Shown: positions 33,364-42,502 of the stretch, one piece after another
How the letters are laid out: every line of letters starts with the position of its first letter
Position numbering within the stretch: position 1 is the stretch's first letter
DNA from: Hymenobacter arizonensis
GTDB taxonomy: Bacteria > Bacteroidota > Bacteroidia > Cytophagales > Hymenobacteraceae
DNA: 64,000 nucleotides
Direction: 5' to 3'
NCBI RefSeq assembly: GCF_900115775.1
Contig: NZ_FOXS01000001.1
Span: 1,054,001-1,118,000, forward strand
Program-made: the position numbers and the translations under genes
Notes under the pieces: model-generated
Told to the model about the DNA's origin: nothing
Databases searched by the model: none
What the model saw: the letters and a program-made list of their open reading frames with translations, nothing else

Positions 33364-34389
33364 CTACCGGTTCTGATACAGCAGCACCGCCATCAGTCCG
33401 TACACCACCACGATGCCCACCGTATCGGGCGCCCAGCGGCTGGTGCGGGTGGGGCGCGTGACCAGGCCCACCAGGCTGATGGCCGTAACCACGATGGCCC
33501 CGAGCAGCGTGAGCAGGTGGCTGGCATTGGCATGGGCCAGCAGCGGGCCGGGGGTGTAGGTCGCGTCGACGGCGGCCAGCACGAACAGGTTGCACAGGTT
33601 GCTGCCCAACAGGTTGCCGAGGGCCATGTCGAGGCTGCCCAGGCGCACGGCGGCCAGCGACACCACCAGCTCGGGCAGTGAGGTGGTGAGGGCCAGTGCG
33701 AAGGTGCCGAAGAAGCTCTGGCCCAGTCCGCTGGCTGCGGCCAGGTGCTCGCTGAAATACGGCAGGGCCAGGGCGCTGCCCATCACCACCAGCGCGTGCA
33801 GGCCAAAGCGCCCCAGCACCGTCCGCAGCCCCCCGCCCACCGGAGCCGGGGCGGTGATGCTCTCGTCCGGCGCGGGGCCGTCGGCGGGGGCCGCGCTCAG
33901 GGCGGGGGCCATTTGCTGGCCGTAGCGAAACACGGTGTACATAGCCACCAGGTAAAGGCCCGTCAGGGCCAGGCTGTAGCCGCCCAGCCAGCCCACTTGC
34001 CCAAAGGCGGCGGGCTGCAAAAACGCTACCCCCACCACGCCCAGCATCAGCACCCCGAAGGCGGCCGTGACCAGATGCTCCCGGCTGGCCGGAGCGGCCA
34101 CGGCGCGGCGCGGGGCCAGCAAATCGACCAAAGCAATGATGAGAATATTGAACAGGCAGCTGCCCAGCACGTTGCCCACGGCCAAATCGGGCGCACCCAC
34201 CAGCGAGGCGGCGCTGTAGCCGGTCAGCAGCTCGGGCATGGAGGTGACGGAAGCCATCAGCACGAGGCCCAGCCAGGCCCGGCTCAGGCCGGTGAGGGAG
34301 GCCAGCTGGTCGCCGTATACCGACAGCTTGGTGCCGCTATAAATAATGACGGCGGCGCACACCAGAAAGCCCAGAATATCAGTCAGCAT
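33364..34389 (-). CDS. Sodium/calcium exchanger-family antiporter
   Basis: 341 residues from ATG 34389 (MLTDILGFLVCAAVIIYSG). The frame is open to 34572 but that extension is another gene's antisense-like frame. Two inverted repeats of about five helices each carry the alpha-repeat signatures ASVTSMPELLTG with GNVLGSCLFNI, and TSLPELVVSLAAVRLG with GNLLGSNLCNLF. These are the ion-binding sites of the CaCA family. It exchanges Ca2+ for Na+ or H+ at the inner membrane. Its start overlaps the stop of a small upstream frame, suggesting translational coupling. It is probably driven by the minus-strand promoter of site 3. Confidence 0.9.
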   Translation of the reverse strand: MLTDILGFLVCAAVIIYSGTKLSVYGDQLASLTGLSRAWLGLVLMASVTSMPELLTGYSAASLVGAPDLAVGNVLGSCLFNILIIALVDLLAPRRAVAAPASREHLVTAAFGVLMLGVVGVAFLQPAAFGQVGWLGGYSLALTGLYLVAMYTVFRYGQQMAPALSAAPADGPAPDESITAPAPVGGGLRTVLGRFGLHALVVMGSALALPYFSEHLAAASGLGQSFFGTFALALTTSLPELVVSLAAVRLGSLDMALGNLLGSNLCNLFVLAAVDATYTPGPLLAHANASHLLTLLGAIVVTAISLVGLVTRPTRTSRWAPDTVGIVVVYGLMAVLLYQNR

Positions 34390-34657
34390 AGCATTAGGGG
34401 GACACAAGGAAAAGAAAAATATCCGTCCGGCCGCTGCACCCCGAAGCGGACGTAGCGGCGAGCCAGCAGGGTCAGCGGGCCGGGGCCCCGGAAGGACCGC
34501 ACCCCGCCCTCCCCCACCACCAGCGCGCTGGCCGCCCAGGTATGCCAGCTCAGGCGGCTGGTAACCCCGCACAGCACGTAACCGATGATGGCTCCAAAAA
34601 AGCCCCCACCAGCGGGTGGAGGACTTTGATAGCGAGCAGCTTTGTTTCGGCGCTCAT
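34383..34657 (-). pseudogene. Small membrane protein, frame broken at an A6/T6 run
   Basis: ATG 34657 opens MSAETKLLAIKVLHPLVGAF and then, as given, stops early. Adding one T to the T6 run (plus-strand A6 at 34596-34601) continues into FGAIIGYVLCGVTSRLSW and runs with high GC third positions to a stop at 34383, about 91 residues. That stop overlaps the antiporter's ATG. The first part has a glycine-rich transmembrane helix spanning the break. The predicted start of the site 3 minus-strand promoter lies about 60 nt upstream. It may be a sequencing error, a real mutation, or programmed slippage. Family unknown. Confidence 0.5.
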
Positions 34658-34722
34658 GCGGTGTAGGGGCAGTAAGGGAAGAGCCCTTTGCAAAAGAACA
34701 GTCATGCTGCTAGCACCCACCA

Positions 34723-34819
34723 CAAGAGTACGCCCGGCCCGGTGGCGCGCCCTTGACGAAAGTCATGGACGGAGCCTGACATTGGGCATGTCAGATGCCC
34801 GCCGAAGGCCAGTCCTTTG
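34723..34819. promoter_or_regulatory. Divergent FNR/CRP-like box and promoters (site 3)
   Basis: The box TTGACGAAAGTCAT is at 34753-34766. Plus side: CATG at 34787-34790 (+34) and TTTG at 34816-34819 (+63), leading to the Mla genes. Minus side, read from 34766: TACTCTTG at 34730-34723 (+36 to +43), leading to the small membrane protein and antiporter. Between box and CATG the plus side also has TGACAT, 5 nt, ATGTCA, a second perfect inverted repeat. Confidence 0.75.
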
Positions 34820-34865
34820 TAGCCGGCCCCTCCCTGAAGCGGCCTTCCCTTCAAGCCCTACTCCG

Positions 34866-35624
34866 TTGTTTAACAGCCCCTTTCTTGCCGAAACCGGTGC
34901 CATTGCGCAGTTCGCCGGGCGGTTCTTCCGCGAGGGATTCCGGCCGCGCTACGAGGTACGCGAGCTGCTCTACCAGTGCTACGTGGTGGGCTACCAGTCC
35001 CTGCCGATGGTGGGCATCACGGGCTTCATCATGGGGCTGGTGCTCACGTTGCAAAGCCGGCCTACCATGGCCCAGTTCGGGGCCGAAGCCTGGATTCCGA
35101 CCATGGTGGGGCTGACCATCATCCGGGAAATGGGGCCGATTATCACGGCCCTGATTTTCTCGGGCAAAATTGGCTCCAGCATGGGCGCCGAGCTGGGCTC
35201 GATGCGGGTGACCGAGCAGATTGACGCCATGGAAGTCTCGGGCACCAACCCCTTCAAGTACTTGGTCGTCACGCGGGTGCTGGCCACCACCCTCATGCTG
35301 CCCCTGCTCACGGTACTGGCCGATGTCATTGGGCTCTACGCCTCCTACGTGGGCATCAACACCAAGGGCGTGACCACGCTGGCGCTCTTCACCAACAACA
35401 TCCTCAGCGGCTTGACTTTCGCCGACGTTCTGCCGGCCTTCTTTAAGACCTTCTTCTTTGGCTTTGCCGTGGGCCTTATCGGCTGCTACAAAGGATATTA
35501 CGCCGAGAAAGGCACGGCCGGCGTGGGCGCGGCGGCCAACTCGGCCGTGGTGGTCTCGTCGCTGCTCATCTTCATTCTCGACTTGCTGGCCGTGCAGATT
35601 ACCGGCCTGCTGGGCTTCAACTAA
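34866..35624 (+). CDS. MlaE-family ABC transporter permease
   Basis: About 252 residues with a TTG start at 34866. I prefer this over the ATG at 34788, because the latter lies upstream of the predicted -7 element and would add an unrelated basic stretch. Features: the amphipathic start, then TGFIMGLVLTLQSRP, IREMGPIITALIFSGKIGSSMGAELGSMRVTEQIDAME (the MlaE signature), and four or five membrane helices. It is the permease of a phospholipid-trafficking complex between the membranes. It is followed after 8 nt by the ATPase and then the MCE protein. Confidence 0.92.
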   Translation: MFNSPFLAETGAIAQFAGRFFREGFRPRYEVRELLYQCYVVGYQSLPMVGITGFIMGLVLTLQSRPTMAQFGAEAWIPTMVGLTIIREMGPIITALIFSGKIGSSMGAELGSMRVTEQIDAMEVSGTNPFKYLVVTRVLATTLMLPLLTVLADVIGLYASYVGINTKGVTTLALFTNNILSGLTFADVLPAFFKTFFFGFAVGLIGCYKGYYAEKGTAGVGAAANSAVVVSSLLIFILDLLAVQITGLLGFN

Positions 35625-35632
35625 CACGCCCC

Positions 35633-36415
35633 ATGCCGCCCGAAACCAACCTTCAACCTACTGCCCCGCCAGCCCCCACCGGCCCTGCCGAGGTGGTGCT
35701 CACGCTGGAGCACCTGACCAAGTCGTTTGGCGACAACCACGTGCTCCAGGATTTTTCCCTGGACCTGCACCGGGGCGAAAACGTGGTGGTGCTGGGCAAG
35801 TCCGGTTCGGGCAAGTCGGTGCTGGTTAAGTGCATCATCGGCCTGCTGCGGCCCGATACCGGCCGCATCACGGTGCTGGGGCAGGACATCAGTACCCTCG
35901 ACCACGAAGCCATGGACCAGCTGCGGGCCAAGTTGGGCTTCCTGTTCCAGAGCAACGCCCTCTACGACTCGATGACCGTGCGCGAGAACCTGCTGTTTCC
36001 GCTGCGCCGGCAGTGGCTGGCCCACCGCCGGGGCGAGGAAAAGGACCTGGTGCAGCAGGCCCTGGAAGACGTGGGCCTGGCCAATACCATCGACAAGATG
36101 CCGGCCGAGCTCTCGGGCGGGCAGCGCAAGCGCATCGCCCTGGCCCGCACTCTCATCCTGCGCCCCGAAATCATTCTCTACGATGAGCCCACCACGGGCC
36201 TCGACCCTATCACGGCCCGCGAAATCACCAGCCTCATCCGCGAGGTGCAGCTCAAATACCGGACGGCTGCTTTCATCATCTCCCACGACATGGACAGCGT
36301 GCGCGGCTCGGCCGACCGGGTGGCCTTGCTCGCCGACGGCCGCTGCTACGCCCAGGGCACCTATGCCGAACTGGCTAAGCACGCAGACCCCCGGGTCAAC
36401 GATTTTTTCAAGTAG
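35633..36415 (+). CDS. ABC transporter ATP-binding protein, MlaF-like
   Basis: 260 residues. Walker A GKSGSGKSV, Q-loop FLFQSNALYDSMTVREN (the FQ..ALFDSLTV-type Mla pattern), signature LSGGQRKRIALART, Walker B ILYDEPTTGLDP, and the switch His in SHDMDS. It starts with a Pro/Thr-rich tail before the nucleotide-binding domain. It powers lipid transport with the MlaE permease and the MCE protein, its immediate neighbours. Confidence 0.93.
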   Translation: MPPETNLQPTAPPAPTGPAEVVLTLEHLTKSFGDNHVLQDFSLDLHRGENVVVLGKSGSGKSVLVKCIIGLLRPDTGRITVLGQDISTLDHEAMDQLRAKLGFLFQSNALYDSMTVRENLLFPLRRQWLAHRRGEEKDLVQQALEDVGLANTIDKMPAELSGGQRKRIALARTLILRPEIILYDEPTTGLDPITAREITSLIREVQLKYRTAAFIISHDMDSVRGSADRVALLADGRCYAQGTYAELAKHADPRVNDFFK

Positions 36416-36466
36416 AGACGGGCGGGCCTGCCCCAACCATCATCCTCCCTTTTTCATTCCCTCGCC

Positions 36467-37465
36467 ATGCCTAGTAATTCCACCAGCAATCAAGTACGCC
36501 TCGGCCTGTTCGTGGTGGTGGGGGTGGGCTGCCTGCTCCTTATCCTCTACCTGCTGGGTAGTCAGCAGAATCTGTTTCAAAAAAGCCTGCCGGTGCAGGC
36601 CGACTTCCGCAACGTGGCCGGCCTGCTTCCCGGCAACAACGTGCGGCTGGGGGGCATTACGGTGGGCACGGTGAAGAAAATCAGCATTTTGAGCGACACC
36701 ACCGTGCGCGTGGAAATGAATCTGAACCAGGAGGCACAGCCCTTCGTGCGCCGCAACGCGGTGGCCAGCATCGGCACCGACGGGCTGGTGGGCAACACCA
36801 TCATCAACATCACCGCTGGCCCCGCCCCCGCCCCGGTGGTGCAGGCCGGCGACGTGCTGGCCACCCACGAGCAGGCCAGCCTCGACGCCATGCTGGCCAC
36901 GCTGGACGTTTCCAACAAAAACCTGGTGGGCATCACCACCGGCCTGCGCGAAGTCACGGACAAGCTCAACGACAGCAAGGCCATCTGGCAGTTACTTAGC
37001 GACGAGCAGCTGCCGGCCGACATCAGCCGAAGTGCCCGCAATGCCGCCGCCGCCTCGGCCCAGCTCAACGGGGCCGCCGCCGACGTGCGCCAGCTCACCC
37101 AGGGCGTGCGCCGGGGCCAGGGCCCGCTGGGCTACCTGCTCACCGATGAGGTCTTCGCCGGCCAGCTCGGGCACGCCGCCCGGCAGCTGGCCAGCACCTC
37201 CGATACCCTGGCCGCCACCCTCAACGGCCTGCAGCGTCAGGTGCAAGCCGGCGGCGGGCCCGCCCAGGCCCTGCTCACCGACACCACGGCCGCCCGGCAG
37301 CTGCGCCAGACCGTGGGCAACGTGGCCCAAAGCACCGCCAAGCTCAACCAGAGCATGACGGCCCTGCAACACAACTTCCTGCTGCGCGGCTACTTCCGCC
37401 GCCAGGCCAAGCAAAAAGCCCGCGCCACGGCCGACTCGCTGGAGCAGGTGGGGCGGGTGCGTTAG
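36467..37465 (+). CDS. MlaD-family (MCE domain) lipid-binding protein
   Basis: 332 residues: an N-terminal membrane anchor (LGLFVVVGVGCLLLILYLLG), one MCE domain (about 35-120, LPVQADFRNVAGLLPGNNVRLGGITVG), and a long helical C-terminal region rich in Ala, Gln and Leu (about 150-330). MCE proteins form a hexameric ring that passes phospholipids across the periplasm. The genes mlaB and mlaC were not found beside it, as is usual outside Proteobacteria. The 37466-37759 space before the next gene shows nothing I can support. Confidence 0.92.
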   Translation: MPSNSTSNQVRLGLFVVVGVGCLLLILYLLGSQQNLFQKSLPVQADFRNVAGLLPGNNVRLGGITVGTVKKISILSDTTVRVEMNLNQEAQPFVRRNAVASIGTDGLVGNTIINITAGPAPAPVVQAGDVLATHEQASLDAMLATLDVSNKNLVGITTGLREVTDKLNDSKAIWQLLSDEQLPADISRSARNAAAASAQLNGAAADVRQLTQGVRRGQGPLGYLLTDEVFAGQLGHAARQLASTSDTLAATLNGLQRQVQAGGGPAQALLTDTTAARQLRQTVGNVAQSTAKLNQSMTALQHNFLLRGYFRRQAKQKARATADSLEQVGRVR

Positions 37466-37759
37466 CGCAGGTTCGAGGCTGGTGGGCTTGGCGCGGCAGT
37501 GGCGCCAGCTTGCCTCAGGCCTGTTCCACTGGTTTCATCAGCCTCCATCACCTAAGCTTACCGCGCCCAGAGCCCGGCGTACCCGGAAGTGCATTTTGAA
37601 GCGCGCCGGCCCTGATGCTCGGCGACCAGTTGCCCGCCCATTCTTCGTCAGCCGCTGGGTTAGTGCCGGGCACTGAGACGACTGCCAAAAATTAAAACAC
37701 CTGCAGGGTCTCGTATTCCAAATTCTTGTACCAGAAAACGGGCACATCAAGAATAATGC

Positions 37760-38884
37760 TCACCCGTATAATTCGACCTGGGGCTTCAGGATTGGGCTCT
37801 CCAGGCCGTCGGATTGCGGAATTTCAATAGTGAACGTGGTGCCTTGCCCCTCGGCGCTGACCATCTCCAGCGTCCCCCGGTGCCACTCCACAATGGTTTT
37901 GCACAAGACCAGGCCCAGGCCGGTGCTGGGCTCCCCCCGCAGGCCGGACCGCCGGGCTTTGGTGAAGGGCTCAAACAGCACCGGCTGCAGGGCCAGCGGA
38001 ATGCCGACGCCATCGTCTTGGACGAGGATGCGCACGCTGCCAGGGCCCGGCTCGACGACCACGCTGATGTGGCCGTCATCGGGGGTGAACTTCAGGGCGT
38101 TGCTCACCAAGTTGAGCAGCACCTGCGTGAACTTGTTGACGTCCAGGTTGGCGTAGAGCGGCGCCGCGGGCAGCGAGTAGGCGAAGTGGTGGGCAAAGGA
38201 CTTGGTGGTGAGCTGGTCCAGGGGCTCGCGCAGCACCGCGCCCACGTCCACCCGGTCGCGCTTCAGGTCGCTGTTGGCCGAGGTCAGAAACTCGATGTTG
38301 ATGAAGTCGCGAATCATTTTCACGCTGTCGCGGCTGGTGGCTTCCAGCTCGCGCAGCATGACGGTCACCTGGGGGTTGGCCGGCGCCTGCACTTCTTCCC
38401 GCAGAAACTCCGCGATTTGCTGCACCATGATGAAAGCCCCGCTCAGGTCGTGGGACAGGATTTCGAGGGTGGCGTTCTTGCGGCTGTTGAACAGGTCGGC
38501 ATTGGCCTGGTAGCGCTTGGTCACGCTGATGTCGCGCAGCGAGCCCAGCAGCCAGACGGCGCCCTCGGCATCCTGCTCATAGTACGGCGTGAGCCGAAAC
38601 CACTGGTCCTGGTCTTCGGGGTGGCGCAGGCGAAACTCGACCTCGGCCGGTCGCCCTCCCCGGCTCCACTGCGCCCAGTATTCGGCCAGCTGGGGTTGGT
38701 CATCGGGATGCAAGCGGGCCAGCAGCGCAGGCAGCTCGGCATTTACCTGCTCGGGCTCCCCGTGCAGCACCCGCCCATAGGCGTCATTGACGAACGCTAC
38801 CCGGCCCGCCGTCAGGTTGAACACGAACTGGACGTGGGCACTGGCCTGCGCCTGGTGGGCAAATAATGCGGTTAAATCCGGCAT
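37760..38884 (-). CDS. PAS-domain sensor histidine kinase
   Basis: 374 residues from ATG 38884 (MPDLTALFAHQAQ); the frame is open to 38989. One PAS domain (about 20-145, ending in a PAC-like LLGSLRDISVTKRYQ), a DHp region with TLEILSHDLSGAFIMVQQ (phospho-His), and an HATPase domain with NLVSNALKF, DDGVGIP and TGLGLVLCK. No membrane segment. It is divergent from phosphoglycerate mutase and shares site 4 with it: TACTCTTG on the minus side points at this gene with a leader of about 145 nt. No response regulator is adjacent; the Crp-type regulator at 48 kb is a possible partner. Confidence 0.9.
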   Translation of the reverse strand: MPDLTALFAHQAQASAHVQFVFNLTAGRVAFVNDAYGRVLHGEPEQVNAELPALLARLHPDDQPQLAEYWAQWSRGGRPAEVEFRLRHPEDQDQWFRLTPYYEQDAEGAVWLLGSLRDISVTKRYQANADLFNSRKNATLEILSHDLSGAFIMVQQIAEFLREEVQAPANPQVTVMLRELEATSRDSVKMIRDFINIEFLTSANSDLKRDRVDVGAVLREPLDQLTTKSFAHHFAYSLPAAPLYANLDVNKFTQVLLNLVSNALKFTPDDGHISVVVEPGPGSVRILVQDDGVGIPLALQPVLFEPFTKARRSGLRGEPSTGLGLVLCKTIVEWHRGTLEMVSAEGQGTTFTIEIPQSDGLESPILKPQVELYG

Positions 38885-39034
38885 TGGTAGGTCATCAGAA
38901 AGTGAAGTGAGCCCCCGGCAAGTCACTGAAAACCAGCCGCCGTGCACCCGCACGTACGGGAAGCGGGGCGCGCAGGGCGCCGCGCGCAAACACTACCGGG
39001 TAGCCGCCCCGGCAGCAGCAGAGCAAGCTCCTGG

Positions 39035-39131
39035 CAAGAGTACGGCCCCCTGCCCCCTCCGCCTTTGATGAAAGTCATTTCGTGGGCTTGATTTTCAACA
39101 AGGGAGGGGCCGGTGGCTGGCCGGTACTTTG
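39035..39131. promoter_or_regulatory. Divergent FNR/CRP-like box and promoters (site 4)
   Basis: The box TTGATGAAAGTCAT is at 39065-39078, the same 14-mer as site 6. Plus side: CAAG at 39099-39102 (+34) and TTTG at 39128-39131 (+63, in GGTACTTTG), leading to phosphoglycerate mutase. Minus side: TACTCTTG at 39042-39035 (+36 to +43), leading to the histidine kinase. The same eight bases occur at the same distance at site 3. Confidence 0.75.
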
Positions 39132-39152
39132 CAGGAAGGCGGCTTACCTGCT

Positions 39153-39301
39153 GAAGCTGTTTAGGAAGTCAAAAACCCTGTCATCCTGAGCGCAGCGAAG
39201 GACCTTATCACGTCTGCGCACTAGTGATTCAAGCGTCATAAGGTCCTTCGCTGCGCTCAGGATGACAAACGCCTGGAAAAGCTGACTTTCTAAACAGCTT
39301 C
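39153..39301. repeat. R1-family repeat, copy c, with nested outer inverted repeat
   Basis: The inner R1 palindrome (39180-39266) has arms starting GTCATCCTGAGCGCAGCG and their complement. Outside it, GAAGCTGTTTAGGAAGTC (39153-39170) and its near-complement (39284-39301, 17 of 18) form a second pair, giving a 149-nt nested structure. It lies in the predicted leader of the phosphoglycerate mutase mRNA. Confidence 0.8.
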
Positions 39302-39356
39302 GCTTAGTCACCCGGCATAACGCGCGGCGGGTTCGCTGTCAATCTTCTCTACATTA

Positions 39357-40046
39357 ATGCAAAAAATAGTACTGCTGCGCCACGGCCAGAGTGTGTGGAA
39401 CCAGGAAAACCGCTTCACCGGCTGGACGGACGTGGACCTATCGGAGCAGGGCCGGCAGCAAGCCGTCCGCGCGGGCCAGCTGCTGCGCCGGCACGGCTAC
39501 GGGTTCGATATCGGCTTTACCTCGGTGCTGAAGCGGGCCATCAAAACCCTGGATATCACGCTGGAGGAAATGGACCTGCTCTGGCTGCCGGTGCAGAAGT
39601 CGTGGCGGCTGAACGAGCGGTTCTACGGGGCGCTGCAGGGCCTGAACAAGGCCGATAGCAGCCTTCAGTTTGGGGCGGAGCAGGTGCAGCGGTGGCGGCG
39701 CGACCCGCACGAGGCGCCCCCGGCCCTCACCCGCGATGACCCGCGCTTCCCCGGCCACGACGCCCGCTACCAGCACCTGACGGCCCGCGAGCTGCCCCTG
39801 ACCGAGAACCTGAGTCAGACCCTGGCCCGCGTGCTGCCCTACTGGACCGAGCAGATTATGGGCGCCATCCGCAGCAACCAGCGCGTGCTGGTGTGCGCCC
39901 ACGGCAACAGCCTGCGAGCCCTGGTGCAGTACATCGACCACCTGACCGACGCCGAAGTCACCCAGCTCGACATTCCCTGCGGCGTGCCGCTGGTGTATGA
40001 GCTCGACAACGACCTGAACCGCCTGCGCCACTACTACCTGGAATAA
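39357..40046 (+). CDS. gpmA: 2,3-bisphosphoglycerate-dependent phosphoglycerate mutase
   Basis: 229 residues, full length. The phospho-His motif [27 protein letters not shown] substrate residues, [13 protein letters not shown], and the second catalytic His in [14 protein letters not shown] are all present. It interconverts 3- and 2-phosphoglycerate in glycolysis in the cytoplasm. Its placement in a stress island, behind site 4, suggests a condition-specific isozyme rather than the only copy (inference). An R1 repeat separates it from the glycosyltransferases. Confidence 0.95.
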   Translation: MQKIVLLRHGQSVWNQENRFTGWTDVDLSEQGRQQAVRAGQLLRRHGYGFDIGFTSVLKRAIKTLDITLEEMDLLWLPVQKSWRLNERFYGALQGLNKADSSLQFGAEQVQRWRRDPHEAPPALTRDDPRFPGHDARYQHLTARELPLTENLSQTLARVLPYWTEQIMGAIRSNQRVLVCAHGNSLRALVQYIDHLTDAEVTQLDIPCGVPLVYELDNDLNRLRHYYLE

Positions 40047-40078
40047 GGGTTGCCCAAATGCCCAAATAGAAATGACGG

Positions 40079-40167
40079 TCATGCTGAGCGCAGTCGAAGC
40101 ATCTCTACCGCTTCGCCTGGGCCGTCCACCGAAGCGGTAAGATGCTTCGACTGCGCTCAGCATGACG
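40079..40167. repeat. R1-family repeat, copy d (near-perfect 89-nt palindrome)
   Basis: Outer arms of 27 nt (beginning GTCATGCTGAGCGCAGTC) are exact complements. An inner pair, TACCGCTTCG and CGAAGCGGTA, extends the stem to about 37 pairs around a 14-nt loop. It lies between gpmA and the glycosyltransferase gene and could cap the gpmA mRNA. Confidence 0.88.
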
Positions 40168-40204
40168 GCTTTTATAGAATACTCATCCCAACCCTCCCTT
40201 TCCC

Positions 40205-42502
40205 ATGAAAGTCGCCTATATCTCCACCTACCTGCCCCGCGAGTGCGGCCTGGCCACCTTCAACCAGAACGTGGTGCGCGCCATTGCCCTCAACCTCGCC
40301 CGGCAGGGGCAGACGGGGCCGGAAAGCGGATTCGGCGTGGCCCTGAACGACTCGGACGACGACGACCAGTACGACTATGGCGACGAGGTAAAAGTCGTTA
40401 TCCGCCAGGAAGACCAAAAGGATTACATCCGGGCCGCCACCTACCTCAACACCAGCGACGCCGACGTGTGCTTGCTGGAACACGAGTTTGGCATCTTCGG
40501 CGGCGAGAGCGGCATCTACCTGCTGCCGCTGCTCCACCGGCTCGAGAAGCCGCTCGTGACGGTGCTGCACACCATTCTTCGCGAGCCCTCGCACACCCAG
40601 AAAATCATTATTCAGGAAATTGCCCGCCGCTCGGCCCGCCTCATCGTGATGAGCCGCCGGGGCATTGATTTCCTGACCGATATCTACGACATCGCGCCCG
40701 AGAAAATCCAGCTCATCGAGCACGGCGTGCCCGATTTGGAAGCGCCTAGGGTCAACCCGCTGCTTACGCTGGCGCCGTTTCGCAACCGGCGGGTGCTGTT
40801 CAGCTTCGGGCTGCTGAGCCGCAACAAGGGCCTGGAAACGGTGATTCGGGCCCTGCCGGCCATTGTGGCCGAGCACCCCGACGTGGTGTACGTGGTGCTC
40901 GGCAACACCCACCCCGGCGTGGTGCGCCGCTCGGGCGAGGAGTACCGCGAGCAGCTCAAGCGCCTGGCCCTAGAGCTGCAAGTTGATAAGCACTTGGTGT
41001 TTATCAACAAGTTTGTAGAGGAAGCCGAGCTGATGAACTACCTCACGGCCGCCGCCATCTACATCACGCCCTACACCAACGAGGCCCAGATTACCAGCGG
41101 CACCTTGTCGTATGCCGTGGGCGCGGGCGCGGCCGTCGTGTCTACGCCCTACTGGCACGCGCAGGAGCTGCTGGCTGAGGGCCGGGGCCGCCTGTTTCCC
41201 TTCAAGGATGCCGACGCGCTGGCCGATACCGTGAACGACCTGCTCACGAACCCCGACACGCTGGCCGCCCTGCAACATGAGGCCTACGAGTACGGACTGC
41301 ACCTGCGCTGGCCCAAAATCGGGGCCGAGTTTCTGGCCGTGCTGGAAGCCGCCAGCGCCCAGACTGCAACAGGCGCCGCGCTGCCGCCCCGCCCGCTGGT
41401 CGACCCCGAAATCATTCCCGAGTTCAGCCTGGCCCACGTGCGCCGCCTCACCGACGACACGGGCATCGTGCAGCACGCCAAGTACGGCATTCCCAACCTC
41501 AAGGAAGGCTACTGCCTCGACGACAATTCCCGCGCCCTCATCATGGCCCTGATGGCCTACCAGCAGCACAACAGCCAGGAGGCGCTGGACTTGCTGCCCA
41601 TTTACCTGAGCTATTTGCACTACGTGCAGTGCGACGACGGCAACTTCCGCAACTTTCTGAGCTTCAGAAGGGAATACCTGGATGAAGTGGGCTCCGAAGA
41701 CTCGTTTGGGCGCACCGTGTGGGCCTTGGGCTACCTCATTCACCGCGCCCCTAACAACTCGTACCGGGAGTTTGCCGGCGAGCTGCTGGCCCGCTCGGTG
41801 CCCCACTTTGGGGCGCTGCACCACCTGCGCGGCATTGCCAATACCATGATTGGGGTGGCCTACTACCTCAAGGCCCACCCCGACGACGAGGCCCTGGTGG
41901 AGGAGCTGACCCAGCTCACAACGCGGCTGCTGAGCGCCTACGCCGCCCACCGCACCGCCGACTGGCACTGGTTCGAGGAAAAGCTGACCTACGACAACGC
42001 CATTCTGCCCCTGGCTTTGCTGCACGCCCACGAAATCACGGGTCACGCCCCGGCCCGCGAGGTGGCGCTGGAAGCGCTGGAGTTTCTGGATGAGCTAAGC
42101 TTCCGCCACGGTTTTCTGAACCCGGTGGGCAATCAGGGCTGGTACCACCAGGGCGGCGAGCTGCCGGTGTTCGACCAGCAGGCCATCGAAACCATGGCCA
42201 TGGTGCTGGTGTACTTTCAGGCCTACCGCACCACCCACGAGCCCGCGTTTATTGAGCGCATGTTTGCCAGCTACCAGTGGTTTCTGGGCGAGAACCTGCT
42301 GCGCGTGCCCCTCTACGACCCCGAAACCAAGGGCTGCTGTGATGGCCTCCAGGAAAACGGCCTCAACCGCAACCAGGGCGCCGAAAGCACCCTGGCCTAC
42401 CTCATTTCCCACCTTACGGTATTGAAAGCCCTGGAGCTGGAGCACGAATACGACCAGTCGGCACAAGCCGCCGAGCCGGCCGCAGTGGCTGCCACCGTAT
42501 GA
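40205..42502 (+). CDS. Two-domain protein: GT4 glycosyltransferase fused to an alpha-toroid glycosidase-like domain
   Basis: 765 residues. Residues 1 to about 390 are a GT4 (GT-B) glycosyltransferase: YISTYLPRECGLATFNQNVV at the start, FSFGLLSRNKGLETVIRALP at the nucleotide-sugar half, and GTLSYAVGAGAAVVSTPYWHAQELLAEGRG. Residues about 400-750 are all helical, with HAKYGIPNLKEGYCLDDNSRALI and QGWYHQGGELPVFDQQAIET, like six-hairpin toroids of carbohydrate enzymes. It overlaps the next GT gene by four bases (ATGA), so the two are co-translated. With the GH130 gene nearby it suggests making and turnover of a mannose-type glycan (inference). Confidence 0.88.
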   Translation: MKVAYISTYLPRECGLATFNQNVVRAIALNLARQGQTGPESGFGVALNDSDDDDQYDYGDEVKVVIRQEDQKDYIRAATYLNTSDADVCLLEHEFGIFGGESGIYLLPLLHRLEKPLVTVLHTILREPSHTQKIIIQEIARRSARLIVMSRRGIDFLTDIYDIAPEKIQLIEHGVPDLEAPRVNPLLTLAPFRNRRVLFSFGLLSRNKGLETVIRALPAIVAEHPDVVYVVLGNTHPGVVRRSGEEYREQLKRLALELQVDKHLVFINKFVEEAELMNYLTAAAIYITPYTNEAQITSGTLSYAVGAGAAVVSTPYWHAQELLAEGRGRLFPFKDADALADTVNDLLTNPDTLAALQHEAYEYGLHLRWPKIGAEFLAVLEAASAQTATGAALPPRPLVDPEIIPEFSLAHVRRLTDDTGIVQHAKYGIPNLKEGYCLDDNSRALIMALMAYQQHNSQEALDLLPIYLSYLHYVQCDDGNFRNFLSFRREYLDEVGSEDSFGRTVWALGYLIHRAPNNSYREFAGELLARSVPHFGALHHLRGIANTMIGVAYYLKAHPDDEALVEELTQLTTRLLSAYAAHRTADWHWFEEKLTYDNAILPLALLHAHEITGHAPAREVALEALEFLDELSFRHGFLNPVGNQGWYHQGGELPVFDQQAIETMAMVLVYFQAYRTTHEPAFIERMFASYQWFLGENLLRVPLYDPETKGCCDGLQENGLNRNQGAESTLAYLISHLTVLKALELEHEYDQSAQAAEPAAVAATV

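Noticed and set aside
34542..34865. N-terminal extension of the MlaE permease
   Set aside because: It would cover the divergent promoter of site 3 and has Arg/Cys-rich residues unlike the family.
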